64,000 bases of DNA from Paenibacillus hunanensis (lineage in GTDB: Bacteria > Bacillota > Bacilli > Paenibacillales > Paenibacillaceae): positions 434,001 through 498,000 of the forward strand of contig NZ_BMMB01000003.1 in assembly GCF_014645615.1 (NCBI RefSeq), given 5' to 3'. Made by a program: the position numbers and the translations under genes. This document shows, in pieces, positions 42,131 to 50,302 of the stretch. Below the pieces are notes generated by a model. That model had not been told where the DNA came from. It was given only the letters and a program-made list of their open reading frames with translations, and made no database searches. Within the stretch, counting starts at the first letter, position 1; the number at the start of each line of letters is the position of its first letter.

Positions 42131-43168
42131 TTATTCGTTCAGCGCTTGCTCCAGACCCTTCAGGTTTTCACGCATCACCGTAATATAGTTCTCGCCCGCT
42201 TTCACCTGGTCATCGGTTAAGCCTTCGAGCGGGTTGAGGACGGCTGTTTTGGCGCCGACTTCATTGGCGATCGTTTCAGCGATTTTGGGTGATACCAGGG
42301 TTTCGAAGAAAATCGTTTTTACATTATGCTGTTTGGCAAAATCGACGACTTTAGCCATTTGTGCAGCGGTTGGCTCTTGTTCTGGTGATAGTCCGCTGAT
42401 CGGCACCTGTGTTAAGCCATAATCGCGTGCCATGTAGGCGAACGCAGCGTGTTGAGTAATAAAGTCTTTGCGTTTGGCACTGGATAGACCGGTTTTATAG
42501 TCGTTGTCCAATTGCGTCAGTTCCTTGATATATGCATCTGCATTTTGTTTATATTGATCAGCATGGGTTGGATCGAGCTGTAACAATGCGGCTTCAATGT
42601 TTTTCACTTCGGTTTGGGCTTGCTTTGGTGACAACCATACGTGAGGGTCGAATGCACCATGATCATGACCTTCCTCGCTATGATCTGCCGATTCTTCACT
42701 GTGATCTCCAGCTTCACCTTCATGCTCATGATCCTCTTCCTCGGTACCTTCGAGAATCTGTACACCTTTACTTGCTTCGACGAGTACCGGGCCATTGCTA
42801 CCAAGTGAATCTTTCACCTGATCGATCCAGCCTTCCATGCCTGCGCCATTATAGACGATCATATTAGCTTCGGTCATTTTGGCGATATCCTGTGGAGTAG
42901 GTTCCCAATCATGTGGCTCTGTACCTGGTGGGATCAGAACCTCAACATCAGCGAGATCACCCGCAACCTTTGATGTGAATTCCTCCATCGGGTAAAAGCT
43001 CGTAATAATATGAAGCTTGGATGTACCGGATGTTTCCGAACCTGCTGTACTGTTGCTCGCTGCCCCATTGCTACCGTTATTCCCACAGCCAGCAAGTACG
43101 ACCCCCAGACTTAGTAGAGCTGCCGCAGGCATCATCAACCAATTGCGTTTGTTCCCATTGTTTCTCAT
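42131..43168 (-). CDS. znuA: Zinc ABC transporter substrate-binding lipoprotein ZnuA
   Basis: 345 residues from ATG 43168. Lipoprotein signal: LMMPAAALLSLGVVLAGCGNN with lipobox LAGC. Cluster A-1 metal-binding features: IITSFYPMEEFTSKVAGD, PPGTEPHDWEPTPQD (first His), a His/Asp/Glu-rich loop EEEDHEHEGEAGDHSEESADHS typical of zinc chaperoning, FDPHVWLSPKQ (second His), QHAAFAYMARDYGL (third) and a late FFETLVSPKIAE. It captures zinc at the cell surface for ZnuBC. It is last in znuC-znuB-znuA behind a Zur box. Confidence 0.95.
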   Translation of the reverse strand: MRNNGNKRNWLMMPAAALLSLGVVLAGCGNNGSNGAASNSTAGSETSGTSKLHIITSFYPMEEFTSKVAGDLADVEVLIPPGTEPHDWEPTPQDIAKMTEANMIVYNGAGMEGWIDQVKDSLGSNGPVLVEASKGVQILEGTEEEDHEHEGEAGDHSEESADHSEEGHDHGAFDPHVWLSPKQAQTEVKNIEAALLQLDPTHADQYKQNADAYIKELTQLDNDYKTGLSSAKRKDFITQHAAFAYMARDYGLTQVPISGLSPEQEPTAAQMAKVVDFAKQHNVKTIFFETLVSPKIAETIANEVGAKTAVLNPLEGLTDDQVKAGENYITVMRENLKGLEQALNE

Positions 43169-43237
43169 GAATATGTGTTCTCCTTCCCACTCCATAGAAT
43201 AGTGAAGGCAAGCCGTGCGAACGACCTGCCCCTATAT

Positions 43238-44158
43238 TTAGTTTTTATGAAGAACCTCAGTTTGCACTTTGCTCTTCTGTGCATTACCGCTCTGGCGCTG
43301 CCAGAAACGACGACTATCCAGATCAGGGCCTTCCAGCATATCATTGCCCCGGCGCATACGGTTCAAAATACGCTGAATGCCTAATCCGATCAGCAGAAAT
43401 GCAAGCAACAGTAGAGCGACAGTAGCACCCGGAGGTGTGTTCACATAATAGGAAGTGGTCAGACCGCCGAACATGCCAGTCAAACCGATCAATACCGCCA
43501 TAATCAGTGCAGAAGCAAAGCCTCGTGCAAACCGAAGCGATAATGCTGCTGGCAATGCCATCAGCGCCGATACGAGCAATACACCGACGATCGGCATCGC
43601 TGCTGCAACCGTCATGCCCGTTAATACGGAAAATGTCTGCGACAGCCAGCGTACATGCGTACCACCAATCTGTGCGGTTTCTTCATCAAAGGTAATATTG
43701 TAAAGCGGACGACGCATCGTCACCCAGAATGCGAGTACGATGACGAATACTGCGCCAATAATCCATAGCTGCTCTGTACTCACGGCTACAATCGAGCCAA
43801 ATAGATACGAGCTGAAGCTACGATTCAGTCCAGAATCCATACTCATCAGTACCAGTGCAAGCGCCAGACCGCCCGTCATAATAACCGCAATCGATACTTC
43901 ACCGTATCCACGGAAATTTTGCCGTAATCGTTCTATAACGAGTGCGCCCAGCACAGCAACTAGAAATCCACCAACAGACGGATTAATGCCAGCAATCGCA
44001 CCAATCGCCACCCCTGCCAGCGATACGTGAGACAGCGTATCTGCCATCAGTACCTGTCTGCGCAGGACGAGATATACTCCAAGCAAAGGAGCAATAATCG
44101 CGATCATGCCTCCGGCCCAAAATGCACGCTGCATGAACTCGTAGTCAAACATGCCCAT
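43238..44158 (-). CDS. znuB: Zinc ABC transporter permease ZnuB
   Basis: 306 residues, ABC-3 family with about eight membrane helices, starting MFDYEFMQRAFWAGGMIAIIAPLLGVYLVLRRQVLMADTLSHVSLAGVAIG, the conserved opening of ZnuB/AdcB. SALMALPAALSLRFARGF is the cytoplasmic loop that contacts the ATPase. The C-terminal 40 residues after the last helix are polar. The start lies inside the 3' end of znuC with AGGAGG upstream, so translation is coupled; znuA follows after 69 bp. Confidence 0.95.
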   Translation of the reverse strand: MGMFDYEFMQRAFWAGGMIAIIAPLLGVYLVLRRQVLMADTLSHVSLAGVAIGAIAGINPSVGGFLVAVLGALVIERLRQNFRGYGEVSIAVIMTGGLALALVLMSMDSGLNRSFSSYLFGSIVAVSTEQLWIIGAVFVIVLAFWVTMRRPLYNITFDEETAQIGGTHVRWLSQTFSVLTGMTVAAAMPIVGVLLVSALMALPAALSLRFARGFASALIMAVLIGLTGMFGGLTTSYYVNTPPGATVALLLLAFLLIGLGIQRILNRMRRGNDMLEGPDLDSRRFWQRQSGNAQKSKVQTEVLHKN

Positions 44159-44808
44159 CCTCCGCCCTCCTCTCGTTCCAGACGAATCGTGCGATCCAGA
44201 TACGGCTCTGCTTCTTCCAGACCGTGGGTGACCATCACGACAGTTCGTCCGTGCGCCTTCACATGGTGACGCATCAGTTCATAAAATCCTTTACGACTTT
44301 CCAGATCCATTCCGGTTGTCGGTTCATCCAAAATTAATACATCCGGCTCCTGTGCCAGTGCGCGTGCGATACACACACGTTGTTTCTGTCCACCGGACAG
44401 CTCGCCAATTTTACGATCACGAAGCTCCCACATGCCGACTGCTTCCAGCGAGCTTTGCACCAGTGCTGCTTGCTTATTTCCGAAGCGCTTGAATAATCCG
44501 AGTCGCATCGAACAGCCCGAACGAACTAGCTCATACACCGTGCTGGGAAAGCCACTATTAAACGAGGCAACCTGCTGAGGCACATAGCCAATGATCGGCT
44601 TGCCTCCTTTTTCATTACGATTAATCTGTACACGCCCACTCCACGGCTTCAAAATACCGAGCAATAGCTTGAGTGAGGTCGTCTTGGCGGCACCATTAGG
44701 CCCGCTTAATGCCATAAATTCATTGCTGTATATGTCCATCGATAACCGATTCACCACCGGTTCACGATCATAGCCAAATACTACATCCTGCATAGAAGCC
44801 AGTAACAC
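44104..44808 (-). CDS. znuC: Zinc ABC transporter ATP-binding protein ZnuC
   Basis: 234 residues from GTG 44808, eight bases after AAGGAG; a GTG at 44826 would overlap that site. Walker A is SGPNGAAKTTSLKLL, with Ala in place of the usual Gly before Lys; Q-loop region YVPQQVASFN, signature LSGGQKQRVCIARALA, Walker B VLILDEPTTGMD and H-loop VMVTHGLEE. It powers zinc import through ZnuB. It heads the znuC-znuB-znuA operon, with a promoter and Zur box about 180-230 bp upstream. Its last 18 codons overlap znuB. Confidence 0.95.
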   Translation of the reverse strand: MLLASMQDVVFGYDREPVVNRLSMDIYSNEFMALSGPNGAAKTTSLKLLLGILKPWSGRVQINRNEKGGKPIIGYVPQQVASFNSGFPSTVYELVRSGCSMRLGLFKRFGNKQAALVQSSLEAVGMWELRDRKIGELSGGQKQRVCIARALAQEPDVLILDEPTTGMDLESRKGFYELMRHHVKAHGRTVVMVTHGLEEAEPYLDRTIRLEREEGGGWACLTTSSCSVHFGPEA

Positions 44809-44984
44809 GTAAAGCACTCCTTTCACCTTGTTTTGCGTTTAGAAACTATTATTTATTATAATATCGATTCGATTGATATGGATGATATCGGGAGTTTCTG
44901 CTTCCTTTTTCCTTAAAGAACTACCGAGATAGCAAATAGCTACAATGATAATTTCCATCGATATTCCGGTCGTTTTTCTTTTCT

Positions 44985-44999
44985 TCGTAAGTATTACGA
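44985..44999. promoter_or_regulatory. Zur box upstream of znuCBA
   Basis: TCGTAAG-T-ATTACGA, 14 of 15 to the Bacillus Zur operator. It lies just downstream of the predicted transcription start. Confidence 0.85.
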
Positions 45000-45013
45000 A
45001 TATCACCTGATTT

Positions 45014-45043
45014 ACTTTACTCCTGCCGTGTTAGCATTGTCAA
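45014..45043 (-). promoter_or_regulatory. Sigma-A promoter of znuCBA
   Basis: TTGACA (45038-45043), 18-bp spacer, TAAAGT (45014-45019). The -10 is weak. Confidence 0.6.
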
Positions 45044-45413
45044 GAGTTTAAACAAAATAATTACGATTTAGCCATTATACCGATGATGTGATCAGATCGT
45101 GACTAGAATTACGCTTGGATGAGCTAGTGTATGACTATTTCTACATTCAGAGGAACGACAATACATATGTTTCTTCTATATAAAGTACATAACCATCTAT
45201 TCTGTCTTCATCTAACTTGCTTTTACATGATCATGTAGCAGTATGAAAATTAAATCCCCTTATATTCTCTTTGTGCACACGATTTATGTATATAAAGCCC
45301 CTACATTCACGACTTATAGACTTGCTATATGTATAACTAGAACCAAATAACCTTGAAACGCAAACTAACCTTACTCTCGAAACTCAGAAACCAGGCCTAA
45401 CCAAGAGAACATC

Positions 45414-45444
45414 ATAAAAAAAGGAACCTCACAGGGAGATTCCT
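45414..45444 (-). terminator. Intrinsic terminator of the galM-like gene
   Basis: AGGAATCTC/GAGGTTCCT with one G-U pair and a 5-nt loop, then seven T on the minus strand. Confidence 0.85.
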
Positions 45445-45459
45445 CTTTTATCATATCGA

Positions 45460-46464
45460 TTACAGATGATTCACCAGATACAGACGGGAAGTCTCCTCCC
45501 AGATCTCGCCCTGCTGTAGACTAATAAAGCCCTTCTCCTCATCCGGCAAATCGACATTTGGCGCATTCACCAGATTCGTTTGCGGCTCAGGGCAGAGGAA
45601 TGTACCGGATGCTTCACAGTTCCAGATCATCCAGTGCTTATAACCAGTACCGGCATCATAGACAAGCTTCACACCAAGACGTTGATCCGCCAGCTCCGCG
45701 ATATTACGACCATTTTGTGGCTCTGCGGTATAGTGATTATCCATCGCTTCGGTATAGGGATTCGCACCTGTTGTTTTCAACTGCTCTTCCCAGTCCGACA
45801 GTGGCTGGAATTGTCCAGTTGGCAGCATACGCTCACTCATCGCACGACGCCCACCAAAGGTCGCCTTGAAGCTCATATCGTCCGCTGAACTGTCTGGAGC
45901 AAATGGCGCATTCAGCGCCGTATGGAATGCCAGCATCATCGGCATCGGATCATTACCCAGATTTTGCACGCTAACCTGCTGCTGCAAGCCGCGCTCTGAT
46001 AATGTGTACACAAGGCGCGCTGTGAACGAATGCGGCCAGTAGCTATACACCGGATGCGACTCATCGATCGTTACGCTCAGCGCAACACGACTTTCTTTTT
46101 CATTAGCCTCATAATAATCCACATCCCACACAATCGTATGCAGGAAACCATGCAGATGATTGTTTGTAGCCGGCTCATTAATTGGAAAATTATATGTGCG
46201 TCCATTCCATATGAATGTACCATCCTCATAACGGTTTGGCGGGAAGAGTACCGGAATACCATGTGTACCCGGGCTAGCACGGAATTCATCCATCTCGCCC
46301 TCCTGCGGCTCACGCAGAAAATGATAGCCGTTCGCATGATCACGATAAGCGATCAGATTGGCACCTACACCTGGCAGTACAACAGCTTCAAGCTGCTGAT
46401 AGCGAAGCCATACTGCTGGCTCGCTCTGATACGATTGTTCAAAAGCACTGGCATGATTGGACAT
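45460..46464 (-). CDS. Aldose 1-epimerase family protein
   Basis: 334 residues of the galactose-mutarotase fold. LEAVVLPGVGANLIAYRDHANG begins the beta-sandwich; GTHGIPVLFPPNRYEDGTFIWNGRTY, NNHLHGFLHTIVW with catalytic-type His, a mid-chain MMLAFHTALNAPF with a second His, and KHWMIWNCEASGTFLCPEPQTNLVNAPN with the late Glu match the family. It interconverts sugar anomers or a related sugar; the sugar is unknown. It follows the Gfo/Idh/MocA gene by 46 bp, so both form one operon for some carbohydrate. Confidence 0.88.
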   Translation of the reverse strand: MSNHASAFEQSYQSEPAVWLRYQQLEAVVLPGVGANLIAYRDHANGYHFLREPQEGEMDEFRASPGTHGIPVLFPPNRYEDGTFIWNGRTYNFPINEPATNNHLHGFLHTIVWDVDYYEANEKESRVALSVTIDESHPVYSYWPHSFTARLVYTLSERGLQQQVSVQNLGNDPMPMMLAFHTALNAPFAPDSSADDMSFKATFGGRRAMSERMLPTGQFQPLSDWEEQLKTTGANPYTEAMDNHYTAEPQNGRNIAELADQRLGVKLVYDAGTGYKHWMIWNCEASGTFLCPEPQTNLVNAPNVDLPDEEKGFISLQQGEIWEETSRLYLVNHL

Positions 46465-46510
46465 TATAATTCCCCTTTTCCCTATCCTAATGTAGTGTTA
46501 GCTAACAAAA

Positions 46511-47518
46511 TCATACAATGCGAATCTTCTCGCCCTTACGCGCAGATTCCAGACAGGCAGCAATCACGCGAGTATTGCGGATCGCATCCTCGGGACTGTA
46601 AGGCAATGGTGTTCCATCCAGCACCGCTGCTGCAAAGGCATCCACCTGCAGGGCAAAATGATTGGCAAGCTCGATATGCTCTTCACGCTTGCCCTCATCG
46701 GTATAAATCGTAATTTGTGGCTCATCCTGGCTATCATCACGTCGAAACGCATAAGGGAGCTTAATCCGTCCCTTTGTCCCGATAATTTCTAATGCACAGC
46801 TGGGATAGGCCCACATGCCACACTCAAATGTAGCCGAGCGGCTATTTGGAAATTCCAGCAGACCAGAAGCCATCATATCGACATGATCATGCTTGGCGGA
46901 AAACATCGCATGCACCGTAACCGCTGTCGGCTCTGCACCAAAATACATCCGTGCAGCCGACACCGGATACACACCAAGATCATACAGTGAGCCACCGCCC
47001 ATCTCGCGGCGATAGCGCACATTTTCTAGATCATCTGCATTGTTGGAGGTGAAGCGGCCATGCATACTGCGCAGCATACCTATCTCACCGGAATGAATAA
47101 TTTCACGGACACGAGCATGCTTAGGATGATATCGATACATGAAGCCCTCGGCAAATACCACACCCTGCTTACGACACATATCTACCATCTCAGCAGCATC
47201 GGCAGCATCAAGAGCAGCGGGTTTTTCACATAATACATGCTTGCCTGCCTGGGCTGACTTGATCGTCCATTCCTTGTGCAAATGATTGGGCAATGGAATG
47301 TAGACTGCATCAATATCGGGATCAGCCAGCATTTCCTCATAGCTACCGTAGAAACGAGGAATATGACAGCGCTCTGCAACCTCCTCAGCCTGCTCGATAT
47401 GACGACTGGAGATCGCCAGCACCTCATTGCGTGATGATTCCCGAATCGATGGGATGATGACGCTTACAGCAATCTCCGCAGTGCTAATAATTCCCCAACG
47501 TAATTTACGCTCTGTCAT
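46511..47518 (-). CDS. Gfo/Idh/MocA family NAD(P)-dependent oxidoreductase
   Basis: 335 residues. Rossmann N-terminus LRWGIISTAEIAVSVIIPSIRES, then DPDIDAVYIPLPNHLHKEW, the cofactor motif HVLCEKPAALDAADA with Glu-Lys-Pro, and FAEGFMYRYHPKHARVREII with catalytic-region residues. The C-terminal half is the usual beta-sheet substrate domain. It is probably a sugar or inositol-type dehydrogenase; the substrate is open. It is first in a two-gene unit with the aldose-epimerase-like gene. GGGAGAG seven bases before the ATG. Confidence 0.9.
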   Translation of the reverse strand: MTERKLRWGIISTAEIAVSVIIPSIRESSRNEVLAISSRHIEQAEEVAERCHIPRFYGSYEEMLADPDIDAVYIPLPNHLHKEWTIKSAQAGKHVLCEKPAALDAADAAEMVDMCRKQGVVFAEGFMYRYHPKHARVREIIHSGEIGMLRSMHGRFTSNNADDLENVRYRREMGGGSLYDLGVYPVSAARMYFGAEPTAVTVHAMFSAKHDHVDMMASGLLEFPNSRSATFECGMWAYPSCALEIIGTKGRIKLPYAFRRDDSQDEPQITIYTDEGKREEHIELANHFALQVDAFAAAVLDGTPLPYSPEDAIRNTRVIAACLESARKGEKIRIV

Positions 47519-47712
47519 GATTGCACTCTCCCTTCACTTTATCGTTGAGAGGATGTCAGATCGTGTTCCTTCACGCAATATGGTGGTGCTCTACCTATCG
47601 TATTCCTGTCATACCGTCGCCACATCGTCAGGGCGAGGATGGTCAGCTATTTGCGTTTCCATTCCTACCGCCCTAACAATGAAGATACTCATCCGGCTCG
47701 TATCCGACCCTT

Positions 47713-48075
47713 TTACCTGTAATTATCAGCTTCTGCCCGTGTGAGCATGCCGATGCAACGATCCAGATCGGTCTTCACCTGCTTTTTATACAGCTTCGCC
47801 TTTTCAGGCCCATCATCTGTAAAATGATAAATAACAATTTCCTGAAAATCAACCTTCGGATCATTACCCTTGAGCTGCTTTGTCCGATAAAAAATACCAT
47901 CATGCACCAGCTCATGCAGGGCACGATAAATCTCACTCTGTGGTGGCGAATATCCAAAATCCTTAAATCGTTCCTTCATGCTCTCCAGCATCTCGTAGCC
48001 GTAACCACGATGCTCCTCGACCATTGTAATCAAATACAGCTTAATAAATGCTCGCTGTGCGATCATAAATGCCAT
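47713..48075 (-). CDS. rtp: Replication termination protein (Rtp) homologue
   Basis: 120 residues from ATG 48075 (AAGGAG eight bases upstream); B. subtilis Rtp has 122. By memory the two align along the whole length: IAQRAFIKLYLITMVEE, GYGYEMLESMKERFKDFGY, SEIYRALHELVHDGI, the strand FQEIVIYHFTDDG, and the C-terminal dimer helix KAKLYKKQVKTDLDRCIGMLTRA. The fold is a winged helix related to PadR. Rtp dimers bind Ter sites and block DnaB in one direction, ending replication. It has its own promoter and no partner gene. A plain PadR regulator is the alternative, but the C-terminal helix and spacing favour Rtp. Confidence 0.88.
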   Translation of the reverse strand: MAFMIAQRAFIKLYLITMVEEHRGYGYEMLESMKERFKDFGYSPPQSEIYRALHELVHDGIFYRTKQLKGNDPKVDFQEIVIYHFTDDGPEKAKLYKKQVKTDLDRCIGMLTRAEADNYR

Positions 48076-48118
48076 CCTGCTCACTCCTTTCGCATTAAGG
48101 CAAATGAAATCCTTCTCT

Positions 48119-48148
48119 ATTATATGAAATTTTCACCGTTTTGAACAA
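48119..48148 (-). promoter_or_regulatory. Promoter of rtp
   Basis: TTGTTC (48143-48148), 18-bp spacer, TATAAT (48119-48124), about 40 bp upstream of the start codon. No sequence matching the B. subtilis Ter consensus is evident beside it. Confidence 0.6.
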
Positions 48149-48149
48149 C

Positions 48150-48172
48150 AAAAAAAGCCCTAACGGGCTTTT
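48150..48172 (-). terminator. Intrinsic terminator overlapping the acyltransferase stop
   Basis: AAAAGCCC/GGGCTTTT with loop GTTA on the minus strand, then a T run. The TAG stop of the acyltransferase (48160-48162) falls across the loop, so the last codons form the 5' arm. Confidence 0.85.
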
Positions 48173-49311
48173 CGATATGGAATGCCAGTCACCCAGACGC
48201 CAAAGCGAAGACGCGACAGCAGATAAGTCAATAGAATCGACATGACAAGTGCTACCAGCCAGACAATAGTCATTCGTATCGTCACATTCCAGCCACTAAA
48301 CAGCCAGTCGTCCAGCATATAGGCAAGACGCAGCATATAGGCATGTGCCAGATATCCGCCATACGAATACCGACTCAACGTTGTCCATAGCTGCTTCGTC
48401 CGTTCACTAGCCGTACGATCGATGCGAAGTGCCACCTGATACACAAGCAGCACGAGTGCCACAAGAAACAGTGCCATCCACGGTTGCAGCAGCACGAGCG
48501 ACATGAAGCGACGTCCAAAGCCTGCGTCTACCGGGAAATCTCCCAGTACTACACCTGTATAATACACGGCAAAAATCCCGCATACGAGCAGCACGATCCA
48601 TTTGATCCGCTGCAAAACATCCAGGAAAACCTTAATATGTAGACCAGCAAGTGCACCAAGCACAAAATAATACAGATAATAAATAATATTCCGATCTGCA
48701 TACGTTGTAAAATAAGGAGTGAGCACCGGAATATGCCACGCTTGAAAGGCTCGCATTAGCCAGGGAAGTAGCATCAGTAATAGCTCATAAGCAGCAGTTA
48801 ACCCAATGATAATAACGACCGCGCGTCGTCCATTTCCTTTGAACGCCCCAGATATCCGTCGTACAAGCTTACGCAACCACGGAAAGAGCAAATACATCGG
48901 AATAATCATCACGATATACCATAGATGATAGCTCGACTTGCCTGTAAATATATACCGTAGCGTAGTCAGAATCGATTCCGGTATCGGCTTCATTGCAAAC
49001 GTGCCTGCCAGGATCGTATAAAATAATGTCCATACGAGATAAGGCACAACGATATCCTTAAAGCGCTTGCGAATAAACGAGCCATACGCTAGCTCGCCAT
49101 CGTAGTTATAAAAAAGCACCAGCCCCGTAATGAAAATAAAGGCCGGTACCGCAAATTTGGCCGCTATTAGCAAAAGTGTGAGCCTCGCGCCATCTGCCAT
49201 TGCTATTTCTGGAGCAACGGAATAATGAGCGATCGAATGCTGTAGCACAACGGCGGCAAAGGCCATGCCACGCAAAATCTCGATTTCGCCAAGTCTTTGT
49301 TTTGAACTCAT
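48160..49311 (-). CDS. Membrane acyltransferase (Acyltransferase_3 / OafA-WecH type)
   Basis: 383 residues with about ten membrane helices. N-terminus LGEIEILRGMAFAAVVLQHSIAHY has the conserved Arg and His of the family; LVWTLFYTIL and SSYHLWYIVMIIPMYLLFPWLRKL follow. These enzymes O-acetylate exported polysaccharides or related surface carbohydrates. The target is unknown. The ribosome site before the ATG is weak (AAAGAAGA). Its 3' end overlaps its own terminator. No glycan-biosynthesis cluster surrounds it. Confidence 0.88.
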   Translation of the reverse strand: MSSKQRLGEIEILRGMAFAAVVLQHSIAHYSVAPEIAMADGARLTLLLIAAKFAVPAFIFITGLVLFYNYDGELAYGSFIRKRFKDIVVPYLVWTLFYTILAGTFAMKPIPESILTTLRYIFTGKSSYHLWYIVMIIPMYLLFPWLRKLVRRISGAFKGNGRRAVVIIIGLTAAYELLLMLLPWLMRAFQAWHIPVLTPYFTTYADRNIIYYLYYFVLGALAGLHIKVFLDVLQRIKWIVLLVCGIFAVYYTGVVLGDFPVDAGFGRRFMSLVLLQPWMALFLVALVLLVYQVALRIDRTASERTKQLWTTLSRYSYGGYLAHAYMLRLAYMLDDWLFSGWNVTIRMTIVWLVALVMSILLTYLLSRLRFGVWVTGIPYRKAR

Positions 49312-49362
49312 TCTTCTTTTCTGTCATCCTTCCGATTCCAATCGTACTGCTGTGCTCTGGCA

Positions 49363-49602
49363 TTATTTACAAATGAGAGCGCCCTGCGTGCTCCAATCTG
49401 GCTCAGAAGCCGATTGCGGAACAGGCATTTTGGGAGCAGGAATTGGACTTGGTGATTGTGGTGCTGCGCCTGGCATACGAAGTTCATTGCGAAGCTTTTT
49501 CATCCATTGACGGCGCGATTTCTTTTTCTCTTTCATCGAGCCTGACGTCTGACCTGGTTTCTGATAATTGTCCGTCATGCCAGTTGACATCATTGCTTGC
49601 AT
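49363..49602 (-). CDS. Small basic/proline-rich hypothetical protein (79 aa)
   Basis: ATG 49602 has GGGAGGT seven bases upstream, a strong site. 79 residues: a basic middle MKEKKKSRRQWMKKLRNELR followed by a proline-rich tail PGAAPQSPSPIPAPKMPVPQS. No hydrophobic segment; likely disordered. I do not recognise it. It lies 51 bp upstream of the acyltransferase on the same strand and may be co-transcribed with it. Confidence 0.6.
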   Translation of the reverse strand: MQAMMSTGMTDNYQKPGQTSGSMKEKKKSRRQWMKKLRNELRMPGAAPQSPSPIPAPKMPVPQSASEPDWSTQGALICK

Positions 49603-49749
49603 CAGAATTACCTCCCCATTTTAGTTTGAACGGCACTCAGCCTTTCACTGTCAGTATAACGTCAATTCCATGAAACGGATAGGGCATTTATAACCGAATC
49701 CATAATTATTCACTAGAATCGAGGTCGAACCTTGCCAGATAATGACGAA

Positions 49750-49788
49750 AGACCCATCCTCGGAAACAACACGTCCGAGAATGGGTCT
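49750..49788 (-). terminator. Hairpin terminator after the 59-aa gene
   Basis: AGACCCATTCTCGGA/TCCGAGGATGGGTCT with a 9-nt loop and TTTCG on the minus strand. Confidence 0.7.
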
Positions 49789-49914
49789 GCAAAAGCTATA
49801 CTATGGAAAAGTCATCCTTTTCCTTCATATAGCGGGATGTCATGCGCCTTGATCTCACCAATAGAGTACGCTCATCCATATCTACTTGTATATTATAGTG
49901 GCTGGTGCTGCGGC

Positions 49915-50094
49915 TTATACGCCGTATCCACCATTCGAATAGGAAGTGATTTTGTTGTCTGAGCCTTGGCTGTCCTCATTGGTGTCCTTTGGCTTGACAT
50001 CCTTGCGTGTTTCCGAATGTTTCGGATCATCCTCGGTACGATGATTATGCGGCTGATTATCCTTATTTACATGTTGTTCGTCTTTATTCGTCAT
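49915..50094 (-). CDS. Small hydrophilic protein (59 aa)
   Basis: ATG 50094 follows AGGAGG at eight bases; a GTG extension to 50121 is not needed. The 59 residues MTNKDEQHVNKDNQPHNHRT... are rich in Asn, Asp, Lys and His with no hydrophobic core, ending SYSNGGYGV. It is probably intrinsically disordered. The family is unknown. It has its own hairpin terminator. Confidence 0.65.
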   Translation of the reverse strand: MTNKDEQHVNKDNQPHNHRTEDDPKHSETRKDVKPKDTNEDSQGSDNKITSYSNGGYGV

Positions 50095-50302
50095 GTTGAT
50101 AGCCTCCTGTCGCAAATTCACTCATCTACATGCCGTGATTATCCGGCTTCTTCTTTATTACCCGTATAGGCATCCTGTTAAACGAAAAGCGACAGTCGAA
50201 CTCATCCATGACGTATTCTACCTAATTTAATAATATACTTAATATCGAGCAACAATATGGGAATGAACCTTATCCCAATGCACATCTATCCTATTCCATC
50301 CT

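Larger units (their letters stand above)
44809..45413. other. znuC leader and upstream spacer
   Basis: It contains the promoter and Zur box listed separately and a leader of about 190 nt. From 45050 to 45410 I see no gene and no clear signal. Confidence 0.45.

Noticed and set aside
47713..48075. Simple PadR family regulator instead of Rtp
   Set aside because: The whole-length match to Rtp, including the C-terminal helix and its length of 120 residues, fits better; still noted as an alternative.
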